Shown in pieces: positions 1-8,381 of a stretch of 64,000 nucleotides of DNA. How positions within the stretch are numbered: the stretch's first letter is position 1; each line of letters begins with the position of its first letter. The stretch covers positions 83,673 to 147,672 of the forward strand of contig CAJUEJ010000010.1 of the NCBI GenBank assembly GCA_910585435.1, written 5' to 3'. The translations under genes and the position numbers were made by a program. The notes below the pieces were generated by a model. It made no database searches and was not told the origin of the DNA. It saw nothing but the letters and a program-made list of their open reading frames with translations. The DNA is from an uncultured Hungatella sp. Lineage in GTDB: Bacteria > Bacillota > Clostridia > Lachnospirales > Lachnospiraceae.

Positions 1-302
1 CCAGGGCGGTTTTGGCGGATCCCAGGATTTTTGTGTTGGATGAGGCTACCTCTTCTATTGATACGGTGACAGAAAAGAAGATCCAGGAGGCTATCCGGCA
101 TCTGATGAAGGGGAGGACTTCTTTTGTGATTGCCCATCGGCTGTCTACGATTCGGCAGGCGGATCTGATTCTGGTGATTCGGGATGGGAAGATTGTGGAA
201 GAGGGGAATCATAGGGAGCTGATTGAGAGGCGGGGGGAGTATTATCGGTTGTATACCAGGCAGTATCAGGAGGATGTGGTGGAGAGGGCGTTTGAGGGGT
301 GA
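1..302 (+). CDS. ABC transporter ATP-binding/permease protein, C-terminal fragment
   Basis: This is the 3' end of an ABC exporter gene whose start lies outside the window; the frame is open from base 3. The visible part is the end of the nucleotide-binding domain: the Walker B and D-loop region FVLDEATSSIDT, then the H-loop region IAHRLSTIRQAD, then the usual tail in which the product is described as IVEEGNHREL. This order is typical of half-transporters of the multidrug/lipid exporter family (ABC_tran fused to a six-helix membrane domain), which work as dimers in the cytoplasmic membrane. The substrate cannot be inferred from this fragment. The next gene is 440 bp away, beyond a large palindrome, so this gene probably ends its transcript here. 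Confidence 0.9.
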   Translation, partial: RAVLADPRIFVLDEATSSIDTVTEKKIQEAIRHLMKGRTSFVIAHRLSTIRQADLILVIRDGKIVEEGNHRELIERRGEYYRLYTRQYQEDVVERAFEG

Positions 303-328
303 AAGGGATACGGAGTTGCGAAGGGTAC

Positions 329-526
329 GCTGGGGAAAGAGTTGTCTTCCGTTTGCGGGTTTCGGAGCCAGAACCTCTAAGCTTTCAGGAATCTGCTAAA
401 AGCAGGGGCAAAAATCCGAACTCGCTTTGCCGGGACTGCGGATTTTTGCCCCTAACGCAGATTCCTGAAAACTAAGAGGTTCTATGTCTCCTGCAAATGC
501 AAACGGAAGACAACTCTTTCCCCAGC
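329..526. repeat. 198-bp nested palindrome (three-block inverted repeat)
   Basis: The gap between the ABC transporter and the marR promoter is filled by one large inverted repeat. The outer arms 329-356 and 499-526 are perfect complements (28 bp). The middle arms 370-396 and 457-483 pair over 27 bp with two mismatches. The inner arms 404-418 and 439-453 are perfect over 15 bp, around a 20-base loop at 419-438. Transcribed, it would fold into one long interrupted hairpin. There is no poly-T tail directly after it and no long ORF in it. It could be a MITE-like or repeated intergenic palindromic element, or a complex transcription barrier. No second copy was noticed in this window. Confidence 0.8.
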
Positions 527-612
527 TGGCTATCGGCGGCCGTGAGTGTTTGTTTAAGACGAAGCATGGTTTTGGAAAAAAGAAAATGTTGGAAAAAGAT
601 GGAGGTTTGGGG

Positions 613-641
613 TTGACAGATGGTGGTGTGTACTATACAAT
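613..641 (+). promoter_or_regulatory. Sigma-A type promoter of the marR-MATE operon
   Basis: A -35 box TTGACA (613-618) and a -10 box TACAAT (636-641) are separated by exactly 17 bases. Transcription should start near 648, about 95 bases before the chosen marR start. Confidence 0.8.
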
Positions 642-669
642 TACTATTAGTAATTATTAATGATAATTA
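639..669. promoter_or_regulatory. Tandem dyads, probable MarR operator
   Basis: Two adjacent inverted repeats overlap the -10 box and start site. The first (639-655) has perfect 7-base arms AATTACT/AGTAATT around 3 bases. The second (651-669) has perfect 7-base arms TAATTAT/ATAATTA around 5 bases. AT-rich dyads over the promoter of a marR-transporter operon fit autorepression by the MarR-family product that follows; the assignment to that protein is inferred. Confidence 0.6.
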
Positions 670-741
670 TTGTTAGCAATTATTATTGGTAAACAGGTGT
701 GGTTACTGATGGGAATATATTTAGAGCTTGGGAGGGAAGGG

Positions 742-1230
742 ATGAATACTACCAGTTTAAAGCGTCTTTTAGATGCCTGTTTTACGGCGAAGCATATTAT
801 TGAGACGATGCCGGCGCTTCCTAAGGGGATGAAGCCGCGGCATATTCATGTGTTGGACAGTGTGGATGAGGTGTGCAGGGAGCAGGGGGAGTGCAGGGTT
901 GGGGATGTGAGCGGACGGCTGAATATTACGATGCCCAGTATTACGAAGCTGATACAGGAGCTGGAGGTTATGGGGCTTCTGGAAAAGTATGGGGACAGGG
1001 CGGATAAAAGGGTGTATCTGCTGAGGCTGACGGACAGGGGGGAAGAGTATGTGAGGAAATATGTCCGGGAGTTTCATGAGGAGTGGGTGAAGGGCCTGGG
1101 GGATATTTCGGATGGACAAGCGGAGGAAGGGATAAAACTGATTGAAAAACTTCAAAGCGCTATGCCTGGAATAGGGGCTGGCGACGTGGCAGGTGCTGCA
1201 AAGGGCTGCGCGCCGATTCGGATTAGATAA
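742..1230 (+). CDS. MarR-family transcriptional regulator
   Basis: A 162-residue winged-helix regulator of the MarR family. The core shows the expected helix-turn-helix and wing: VGDVSGRLNITMPSITKLIQ as the recognition region, then LLEKYGDRADKRVYLLRLTD, which contains the conserved D-x-R-D/K-R wing. Such proteins bind palindromes as dimers and are released by small toxic ligands. An in-frame extension upstream exists, but the start at 742 (MNTTSLK) is preferred because GGGAGGGAAGG lies directly before it and because it matches the usual length. The MATE transporter gene begins 10 bases after the stop, so the two form an operon resembling mepR-mepA of staphylococci, and the dyads at the promoter suggest autoregulation. 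The inducing ligand is unknown. Confidence 0.88.
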   Translation: MNTTSLKRLLDACFTAKHIIETMPALPKGMKPRHIHVLDSVDEVCREQGECRVGDVSGRLNITMPSITKLIQELEVMGLLEKYGDRADKRVYLLRLTDRGEEYVRKYVREFHEEWVKGLGDISDGQAEEGIKLIEKLQSAMPGIGAGDVAGAAKGCAPIRIR

Positions 1231-1240
1231 GGAGGGTTTT

Positions 1241-2593
1241 ATGGAAAATAAGAGAAAAGAGATATCGTTTGTGGAGGGCTCTATTTTTGGAGCGTTGATT
1301 CGGTTTGCGATTCCGGTTTTGGGGGCACTGATTCTTCAGGCGGCTTACGGCGCGGTGGATTTGATCGTGGTGGGGCAGTTTGGGGATGCATCCAGTATTT
1401 CTGCTGTTGGTACGGGAAGCTCCTTCATGCACATGGTGACATGTATTATCACCAGCCTGGCTATGGGGGCTACGGTTATTATAGGGCAGCATATCGGCGA
1501 GAAGAAGCCGGAGGAGGCAGGGAATACGGTGGGGACCACCATTCTCTTGTTTGCGGTTATAGGGGCTGCGGCCACGGTTTTGCTTCTTATGTTTGCCGGG
1601 AAACTGGTGGGGCTTTTAAAGGTGCCTCAGGAGTCTGTGGAAAAAACGATTTTTTATATCCGGATCTGCTCGGCGGGGATTCTGGTTATTATTGCCTACA
1701 ACGTGATCAGCGGTATTTTGAGAGGGGTGGGAAATGCCAACCTGCCCTTTTTGTTTGTGGGGATTGCCTGTGTGGTTAATATTGTGGGGGATCTGGTGCT
1801 GGTGGGAGTGTTTCATATGGATGTGGCGGGAGCTGCCCTTGCCACGGTTTTTGCACAGCTTGTATCAGTGGTGTTGTCGGCGGCTATTATCAGAAAACAG
1901 AAGCTTCCCATCAGCTTTTCTGTGGCTCAGTGCAGGATTTATGGGACGGAGCTTAAGAGAATATTGAATATAGGGGTTCCCATTGCACTGCAGGAGGCTA
2001 TGGTACAGATTTCTTTTCTGGTGGTGAATTCCATAGTGAATAATATGGGGCTTATGCCGTCAGCGGGCTATGGGGTGGCGTCCAAGATCGTGTCTTTTGT
2101 CATGCTGGTGCCTTCTGCGGTGATGCAGAGCGTATCTGCTTTTGTGGCCCAGAATATAGGGGCAGGGCAGAGAAGCCGTGCATGGAAGGGAATGAAGACA
2201 GCCATGATTACCGGATGTACTGTGGGGATTGTGATTTTTATGGCGGGATTTTTAGGGGGAGGCCTGCTGTCTGCTGCGTTTACTCATGACAGGGAGGTCA
2301 TTGCCCAGAGTGCCGATTACCTAAAGGGATTCTCTGTGGATTGCATTCTTACCTGTATCCTGTTCAGCAGCATCGGTTATTTTAACGGAAGCGGGAAGAG
2401 CATACCGGTGATGCTTCAGGGGATTACCTCCGCGCTTTGTGTCCGCATTCCCATTTCCATATTTATGTCAAGGCTTCCGGATGCCTCCCTTGTGGGCATG
2501 GGGCTGGCTACCCCTCTCACTACGGTGTACGGAATTATATTTTTTATCATCTGTTTCAGGAGGGCTTCTGGTAACGGTTCACGACGCGGATAA
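1241..2593 (+). CDS. MATE-family efflux transporter
   Basis: A 450-residue, about twelve-helix membrane protein of the MATE (multi antimicrobial extrusion) family, which exports drugs or metabolites in exchange for Na+ or H+. The N-terminal half has ALIRFAIPVLGALILQAAYG and the typical GQFGDASSISAVGTGSS stretch; the second half repeats the architecture (IGVPIALQEAMVQISFLVVN, SAFVAQNIGAGQ). The start at 1241 (MENKRK) is chosen over an earlier in-frame start because an AAGGAGG site lies at 1229-1235. It is co-transcribed with the upstream MarR regulator, which probably controls it. The family is certain; the substrate is not. The MepA subgroup is a reasonable guess from the MarR pairing. Confidence 0.92.
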   Translation: MENKRKEISFVEGSIFGALIRFAIPVLGALILQAAYGAVDLIVVGQFGDASSISAVGTGSSFMHMVTCIITSLAMGATVIIGQHIGEKKPEEAGNTVGTTILLFAVIGAAATVLLLMFAGKLVGLLKVPQESVEKTIFYIRICSAGILVIIAYNVISGILRGVGNANLPFLFVGIACVVNIVGDLVLVGVFHMDVAGAALATVFAQLVSVVLSAAIIRKQKLPISFSVAQCRIYGTELKRILNIGVPIALQEAMVQISFLVVNSIVNNMGLMPSAGYGVASKIVSFVMLVPSAVMQSVSAFVAQNIGAGQRSRAWKGMKTAMITGCTVGIVIFMAGFLGGGLLSAAFTHDREVIAQSADYLKGFSVDCILTCILFSSIGYFNGSGKSIPVMLQGITSALCVRIPISIFMSRLPDASLVGMGLATPLTTVYGIIFFIICFRRASGNGSRRG

Positions 2594-2620
2594 GGTTATT
2601 GCACCATTTCTTCAAGGGAT

Positions 2621-2649
2621 TTGACTTGTAAGGACATTGCAGGTATAAT
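2621..2649 (+). promoter_or_regulatory. Promoter of the hybrid histidine kinase gene
   Basis: TTGACT (2621-2626) and TATAAT (2644-2649) are spaced by 17 bases. Transcription would start near 2656, which argues against the in-frame ATG at 2658 (it would be almost leaderless) and for the ATG at 2691. Confidence 0.75.
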
Positions 2650-2690
2650 AGAAAAAAATGAAATTTGCCTGGCTTGAAAGGGGACTCTTG

Positions 2691-5600
2691 ATGAAGGAAC
2701 GGAAAAAATCGCTGCAGGAAATATTGTATGTTCTTCTTTTACTGGTAGCAGTAATCGTTTTATTCCGCTGGTATACGGGTGAGAACAGTACACGTATGGA
2801 GGAGCGGAATAAAAATTATGCGCTGGATTCGGTGCGGCTTAAGACTGCTCAGATAGATGAGGAGCTTAACAATGCGCTGGATTTAATTAACACATACGCC
2901 TATTTTCTGGGAGAAAGCCTGAATGGGCCTGAGGTCACGGTACAGACATTAAAGGATATGGGAGAGAACGCACTGTTTGATACCCTTATTTTTACTGACC
3001 GGGAAGGGATCGACCATGGGACAGACGGGCGCGTTGCCGACGTGACGGATCGGGAGTTCTATATTAACGGCATAAAAGGGGAATCTGGTTTATCCATTAT
3101 ATTTGACCCCCATTTATTTGATGAGACTATGGTGTGCTTTTATGCTCCTGTCCGCTGGCAGGGTGAGATCATAGGAGTGCTGCGGGGAGCTTATCTGGCG
3201 GAAGAGCATTTACAGAACATGCTTTCTGCCACGTATTTTGGAGAGAAGGCAGAGGTATTTCTGTGCATGCCGGACGGGAGAGTGATCGCAAGCTCTGAGG
3301 TGGCAGAGTATAAAGGGAATTTTCTGGATGTCCTGACCCAGACAGGGGTGATTGATGAAAACACGGCAGAGCAGGTGAAGGCTGTGTTTGAGGAAGGAGG
3401 AGAGGGGGCTTTCATCAGTGAGTCCCATGGAAATACAGATAATATCTGTGCCATGTATCTTCCCAATAACCCCTATGTGCTTGTGCAGACATTTCCGGAA
3501 ACCATCACCCAGGAGATGGTACGGGCTGAAAATGCCATAGGACTTCAGCTGGAGCTTTTGATGGTGGGGCTGTTTATCGTCTATATTATTTCCCTGATTA
3601 TCCGGGCAGGGCAGAGGGAGAAAATCCTGGAGCAGGAAAACAAGGAGATGGGGTATATCATAGACGGTGTCAACACCTTGTTTTCCCGTTTTGCCATGGT
3701 GGATCTGGAGGAGGGGACTTATCAGTATCTGGCAGGGACAAGGCCGGCTGACGACAAGGTGGGAGTGAAGGGCAGGTATGATGAGCTGACAGAATATCTG
3801 TGCGCCCGCTTTGTAGATGACAGAGACCGGCAGGAGTTTGCCGCGCAGATTACCAAGGAAGCGGTGATCGAGGCTATGGAGGACGAGGATGATCTGCGTT
3901 TTGAATGCCATATGCTTCACAACGGCCAGGCAGAATGGGAACATGTGAATATTATCTGCCTGGAACGAAAAGAAGGCCGTGTAAGCAAGGTACTTTTAAG
4001 TAAGCAGAATATAACGGATGTAAAAGAAAAAGAACTTCAGATGGAGGCGGAGGTATCCCGGGCAGGCCGCAAGGAGAGGCAGTACAGGATAGCCATCACG
4101 TCCAACGCCATCTGCACCTATGATATAAACCTGACAAAGGATTTGATTGAGGAGGACATTATCCGTGAGGTAGACGGACAGCCGGTTTCCTTCCTGAAAG
4201 AGGTGGGGCTGGAGATACCCTGTTCGGCCTCTGAGTGGTTTGAGAGGAGAAAACGGTTTATTCTGGAGGAATCTTTGGAGGAGTACTGTACCTCTATTAC
4301 TGTGGAAAACTTAAGAGAATGCTTTGAGCGGGGCGAAGCAGAGGTGGATGTGGAGTATTGGAGAAGGGATTTTACCGAGGAAAATCTCTGTGTCCGCCAG
4401 TCCTTTATCATGACCAGGGATTATGATACCAATGACATTATGGTTATGGTTGTGGTAAAGGATATTACGGAGAGCGTGAAGGCGCAGAGAGAACAGACAC
4501 AGGCGCTTCAGGATGCACTGATGCAGGCACAGCACGCCAACAAGGCCAAGACCACATTCCTGTCCAATATGTCCCATGACATCCGTACGCCGATGAACGC
4601 GATTATCGGCTTTACCACCATCGCTGTCAGCCATATTGACAACAAGGATCAGGTAAAAGACTGCTTACAGAAGGTTCTGTCCTCCAGCAATCATCTGTTA
4701 AGCCTGATCAATGATATTCTTGATATGAGCAGGATTGAAAGCGGGAAGGTACAGATTAAGGAGCAGGAGTGTAATATTTCCGAGCTGATGCACAATCTGG
4801 TAACTATTATTCAGCCTCAGGTGAAGGCAAAGCAGCTGGAGCTGTTTATCGACACCTTTGAGATTGCCAATGAGGATGTTATGGCAGACTCTCTGAAGCT
4901 GAATCAGGTGTTTATCAACCTTCTAAGCAATGCGGTGAAATATACGCCGGCAGGGGGCAGCGTATCCTTCCGGATCATGCAAAAGACCGCCTTCCGCCAT
5001 GGATACGGGGACTATGTTTTTATTGTCAAGGACAACGGCATAGGTATGTCTGAGGAGTTTGTGAAACACATTTTCGAGCCCTTTGAGCGGGAGATTACGG
5101 CTACCCAGTCCGGCATCCAGGGAACCGGCCTTGGCATGGCCATCACCAAAAATATTGTGGAGATGATGAACGGTACCATCCATGTGGAAAGCGAGGTGGG
5201 AAAGGGCAGTACGTTTACAGTGGAGATTACCCTGAAGCTGCAGGATGTGGAGAAGGATGCAGCGCAGATAAAGGAGCTGGAAGGACTGAGAGCCCTGGTG
5301 GTGGACGACGATTTCCATGTGTGTGACAGCGTAAGCAAGATGTTGAAAAAGATCGGGCTTCGGGCTGAGTGGACCACCTCCGGAAGGGAGGCATCCTACC
5401 GGGCGAAGCTGGCCCATGAGGAGGGGGATGCCTACCATACATATATTATAGACTGGCAGATGCCGGAGATGAGCGGAATCGAGACGGCACGAAAAATACG
5501 CAGCGTCGTGGGGAAGGATGCACCGATTATCATCCTGACTGCCTATGACTGGACGGATATCGAGAAGGAGGCGAAATCTGCAGGAGTTACTGCGTTCTGC

Positions 5601-6086
5601 GCCAAGCCCCTGTTTATGTCGGATTTGAAATCTGCGCTTATTGCGGCTAATTGTCTGGGAAATAAGGAGGATGAGGAGGTTGCCGCCTGGAGCCTGGTTG
5701 ATTTTAAGGGGAAGAGAGTCCTGCTGGTGGAGGACATTGAGCTGAACCGGGAGATTGCGGAAGTGATTCTGGAGGAGGCCGGGTTTGAGGTGGAGTGTGC
5801 ACCGGACGGGACAGATGCGGTGGCAATGGTAAGAGATTCTAAGGAACACTATTATGATGTGATCCTGATGGATGTGCAGATGCCGATTATGAACGGGTAT
5901 GAGGCTACCAGGACCATCAGAAATCTGCCCAGGAAGGATGTGAGAACCCTGCCCATTATTGCCATGACGGCCAATGCCATGGAAGAGGATAAGGAGGCGG
6001 CGCTGAAAAACGGGATGAATGCCCATCTTTCCAAGCCTATTGATGTGGATATTTTTATACAGGTGCTTAGCAGGTTTGTGAACTAA
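2691..6086 (+). CDS. Hybrid sensor histidine kinase with two receiver domains
   Basis: A 1131-residue membrane sensor kinase. Order: a transmembrane helix (about residues 12-31), an extracytoplasmic Cache-like sensor to about 280, a second helix (about 283-302), a long cytoplasmic region with PAS-like segments, HisKA with the phospho-acceptor in SNMSHDIRTPMN (His629), a HATPase with N box (INLLSNAVKYT) and G boxes (DNGIGMS, GTGLGMAITK), and two receiver domains with acceptors in IIDWQMPEMSG (Asp921) and ILMDVQMPIMNG (Asp1061). A Shine-Dalgarno-like AAAGGGG precedes the ATG at 2691; the in-frame ATG at 2658 has none and sits on the predicted transcription start. No response regulator gene is adjacent, so the output partner is unknown: it may be an unlinked Hpt protein or regulator. 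The ligand of the Cache domain cannot be read from the sequence. A terminator follows directly. Confidence 0.93.
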   Translation: MKERKKSLQEILYVLLLLVAVIVLFRWYTGENSTRMEERNKNYALDSVRLKTAQIDEELNNALDLINTYAYFLGESLNGPEVTVQTLKDMGENALFDTLIFTDREGIDHGTDGRVADVTDREFYINGIKGESGLSIIFDPHLFDETMVCFYAPVRWQGEIIGVLRGAYLAEEHLQNMLSATYFGEKAEVFLCMPDGRVIASSEVAEYKGNFLDVLTQTGVIDENTAEQVKAVFEEGGEGAFISESHGNTDNICAMYLPNNPYVLVQTFPETITQEMVRAENAIGLQLELLMVGLFIVYIISLIIRAGQREKILEQENKEMGYIIDGVNTLFSRFAMVDLEEGTYQYLAGTRPADDKVGVKGRYDELTEYLCARFVDDRDRQEFAAQITKEAVIEAMEDEDDLRFECHMLHNGQAEWEHVNIICLERKEGRVSKVLLSKQNITDVKEKELQMEAEVSRAGRKERQYRIAITSNAICTYDINLTKDLIEEDIIREVDGQPVSFLKEVGLEIPCSASEWFERRKRFILEESLEEYCTSITVENLRECFERGEAEVDVEYWRRDFTEENLCVRQSFIMTRDYDTNDIMVMVVVKDITESVKAQREQTQALQDALMQAQHANKAKTTFLSNMSHDIRTPMNAIIGFTTIAVSHIDNKDQVKDCLQKVLSSSNHLLSLINDILDMSRIESGKVQIKEQECNISELMHNLVTIIQPQVKAKQLELFIDTFEIANEDVMADSLKLNQVFINLLSNAVKYTPAGGSVSFRIMQKTAFRHGYGDYVFIVKDNGIGMSEEFVKHIFEPFEREITATQSGIQGTGLGMAITKNIVEMMNGTIHVESEVGKGSTFTVEITLKLQDVEKDAAQIKELEGLRALVVDDDFHVCDSVSKMLKKIGLRAEWTTSGREASYRAKLAHEEGDAYHTYIIDWQMPEMSGIETARKIRSVVGKDAPIIILTAYDWTDIEKEAKSAGVTAFCAKPLFMSDLKSALIAANCLGNKEDEEVAAWSLVDFKGKRVLLVEDIELNREIAEVILEEAGFEVECAPDGTDAVAMVRDSKEHYYDVILMDVQMPIMNGYEATRTIRNLPRKDVRTLPIIAMTANAMEEDKEAALKNGMNAHLSKPIDVDIFIQVLSRFVN

Positions 6087-6094
6087 ATGAAAAG

Positions 6095-6135
6095 AGGCTG
6101 CTGCAGAACTGTCAGATTCTGCAGCAGCCTTTTTA
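6095..6135. terminator. Bidirectional rho-independent terminator
   Basis: Perfect 14-bp stem (arms 6095-6108 and 6117-6130) with an 8-base loop, followed by TTTTT on the plus strand and preceded by AAAA, which serves the opposite strand. It sits between the convergent kinase and MATE genes. Confidence 0.9.
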
Positions 6136-6139
6136 TATA

Positions 6140-7468
6140 TCAGTAATGATATTTCTTTCTCATGGCTAACACAAACAGGATGGTTACCAGGGCGGCCATC
6201 AGCTCTGCGATGACGATGGAACCCCATATGCCGTCGATTCCCCAGATTAGAGGGAAGATGAGGACAGCAGCGATCTGGAAGACCATGGTCCTGAGAAAAG
6301 AAATAAGTGCAGATACCAGGCCGTTATTTAAGGCAGTGAAGAAGGAGGAGCCGTAGATGGCAATGCCTGCAAACAAGAAGGAGAAGGAAAAAATAACAAA
6401 TCCTCTTAAAGTCAGGCTCAAAAGCTCCGGGTCATAGCCTACATAGAGGGTGGCCAGGGGGCGGGCCAGGATTTCTGCAGCGGCCAGCATGGCCACGGAG
6501 AGGACGGCGATGATAGTAAGGCTTTTCTTCAGCAGGCTTTTAAGCTCCCGATGGTTTTGGGCTCCATAGTGGTAGCCGATGACCGGGGCGGTGCCTACAG
6601 AGTAGCCGATAAAGGCGGCCAGGAAAATCATGTTGACATACATCAGGACACCGTATGCAGCGACACCGTCTTCGCCTGCATAGGCGATAAGCTGGGCATT
6701 GTACAGCATGCTTACAAGGGACATGGAGATGTTGGACATTAACTCGGAAGATCCGTTGGTGCAGGCTTTAAAGATGGCCCGGCCGTCGTATCTGGTTTTC
6801 GTCAGCCTCAGTAAGCTTTTGTTGGGACGGAAAAAATAAAACAGGGGGATGATGCCGCCTACAATCTGGCTGAAGGCGGTTGCCGCCGCGGCTCCCGGAA
6901 GGCCCAGGGAGAATACGGCTACCAGCAGGGCGTCCAGCACCATGTTGGTGACGCCGGATGCCACTGTGACTGCCAGCCCCAGCTGAGGCTTTCCGGCAGT
7001 TACAAAAAAGCTTTGAAATTCATACTGCAGGAGGAAAGCAGGAAGGGCCAGAAGAATGATTCTTCCATATATGACGCAGTCCTCCAGCATGGTATCCTGT
7101 GCGCCTAACAGGACGGCCACCGGGCGGATAAAAGCAAAGCCGGCCGCGGCGATGATGATACCGCAGAGGATGGACACATAGATAAAGAGGGAGAACAGGC
7201 TGTGGGCCTTCTGGTCGTCTCCTTCTCCCATGGTCTTGGAGATCAGGGCACTTCCTCCTGTGCCGAACATAAACCCTGCGGCGCCAAGAATCATTAAAAA
7301 GGGCATGATGAAATTGACCGCGGCAAACGGGGTTTTCCCCACAAAGTTTGAGACAAAAAAGCCGTCTACCACGCCGTAAATGGAGGTAAAAATCATCATG
7401 AAGATGGAGGGCAATGTAAAGTGCAGCAGTTTCTTGTATGTGAAATGATCGGATAATTGAATGTTCAT
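6140..7468 (-). CDS. MATE-family efflux transporter (second)
   Basis: A 442-residue MATE-family membrane transporter. The N-terminus reads MNIQLSDHFTYKKLLHFTLP and leads into the first of about twelve helices; GVVDGFFVSNFVGKTPFAAV and GTGGSALISKTMGEGD are typical of the branch often annotated as MepA-like in Clostridia. An in-frame extension of 41 codons is possible, but it overlaps the upstream kinase-like gene and has no better ribosome site, so the ATG at 7468 is preferred; its own Shine-Dalgarno (AAGGAGA) is rather distant, about 14 bases. It follows the cytidylate kinase-like gene by 8 bases, so the two are one operon. The sequence does not resemble the first MATE (1241-2593) closely enough to suggest a recent duplication. 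Substrate unknown. Confidence 0.9.
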   Translation of the reverse strand: MNIQLSDHFTYKKLLHFTLPSIFMMIFTSIYGVVDGFFVSNFVGKTPFAAVNFIMPFLMILGAAGFMFGTGGSALISKTMGEGDDQKAHSLFSLFIYVSILCGIIIAAAGFAFIRPVAVLLGAQDTMLEDCVIYGRIILLALPAFLLQYEFQSFFVTAGKPQLGLAVTVASGVTNMVLDALLVAVFSLGLPGAAAATAFSQIVGGIIPLFYFFRPNKSLLRLTKTRYDGRAIFKACTNGSSELMSNISMSLVSMLYNAQLIAYAGEDGVAAYGVLMYVNMIFLAAFIGYSVGTAPVIGYHYGAQNHRELKSLLKKSLTIIAVLSVAMLAAAEILARPLATLYVGYDPELLSLTLRGFVIFSFSFLFAGIAIYGSSFFTALNNGLVSALISFLRTMVFQIAAVLIFPLIWGIDGIWGSIVIAELMAALVTILFVLAMRKKYHY

Positions 7469-7476
7469 AGTGTTCT

Positions 7477-8097
7477 CTACTCTCTCCTTTTGTACCAATG
7501 TGTAATGAATGCAGCCACAGCAGGGGTCAGATCCTTCATATTCCAGTCTGTTGTATTGACCGTAAGATGGTAGGTGCCGCATCTGCCCCATGGGCTGCTT
7601 GTGAGTATCTCCCGTGTGGCGGCACGGTTTTTATCGATCCGGCGGATGCTTTGTTCCAGCTCTTTGGGAGACAGATTCTCTCCTTCAGAGGCCCGCTCCA
7701 TACACCGGCGGATCCGGGCATCCATGTCTGCACAGACGAAGATATTGAAGGGATGCTCTTCTTGTAAGATAACATCTGCGTTGCGGCCTACGATGACGCA
7801 ATCCTTTTTGTTCTTTGCGATAGCCTCGATGACCCGCTTCTGTTCCAGCAGCAGGCTGGTCTGGGCGGACTGAAGAGACGAGACGCCGAAAAGAGAGCGG
7901 CGGAAGGTCAGAGGAACGCTCTGCCATGTGCGGCTGTCCAGGGTCCGCTCAACATAGGCCTCCTTAAGGCCCTGCTTCTGTGCAATAGCAGTGATGATTT
8001 CTTTATCGTAATAGTCAAACTGCAGTTCATCGGCAAGCCGTCTTCCCAGTTCCCGGCCGCCACTGCCAAACTGCCGGCTGATGGTGATTATTTTCAT
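7477..8097 (-). CDS. Cytidylate kinase-like family protein
   Basis: A 206-residue P-loop protein of the cytidylate_kin2 family. It starts MKIITISRQFGSGGRELGRR; the loop GSGGRELG replaces the usual GxxxxGK[ST] Walker A, as is normal for this family. VIVGRNADVILQ and the arginine-rich RIRRCMERASEGE lid region also match. True Cmk makes CDP from CMP; members of this branch are widespread in Clostridia and their substrate has not been settled, so the call stays at family level. The ATG at 8097 follows AAAGGAG. The gene is translated leftwards into the MATE gene only 8 bases downstream; why a nucleotide-kinase-like protein is paired with an exporter is unknown. Confidence 0.85.
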   Translation of the reverse strand: MKIITISRQFGSGGRELGRRLADELQFDYYDKEIITAIAQKQGLKEAYVERTLDSRTWQSVPLTFRRSLFGVSSLQSAQTSLLLEQKRVIEAIAKNKKDCVIVGRNADVILQEEHPFNIFVCADMDARIRRCMERASEGENLSPKELEQSIRRIDKNRAATREILTSSPWGRCGTYHLTVNTTDWNMKDLTPAVAAFITHWYKRRE

Positions 8098-8381
8098 AGT
8101 TTCTGTCACTCCTTTTACCTCAAAAATTATGTAACCTTCAGGGAATCGAAGGCGATGAGTGGGGATTATAATATGAATCAGAGGGAATGTCAAGGCAAAA
8201 CCAAACTTTATATGGGGCATATGCCATAGCGCAGAAGCCGGGGGGTGGATCGTAAAGGGGCTGAATAGTTACAAAAAAAGCTGGAAGAATGGGGTATGGT
8301 GTGATAAAATGAAAAGACAGGAAAAGCGAAGGAATATAAGTTCCGCAAAAGAGCCAAGAAGCAAGGGAGAGAAAAGGTGAC
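8098..8381. other. Divergent intergenic region, no gene seen
   Basis: This 284-bp gap lies between the leftward kinase-like gene and the rightward membrane protein gene and must hold two divergent promoters. I find no pair of good -35/-10 boxes with standard spacing and no strong hairpin. Confidence 0.5.

Noticed and set aside
4923..6227. Long minus-strand open frame (434 codons) opposite the hybrid kinase
   Set aside because: It is the antisense of a clear histidine kinase/receiver gene, is rich in His, Leu and Arg typical of shadow frames, and has no ribosome site.
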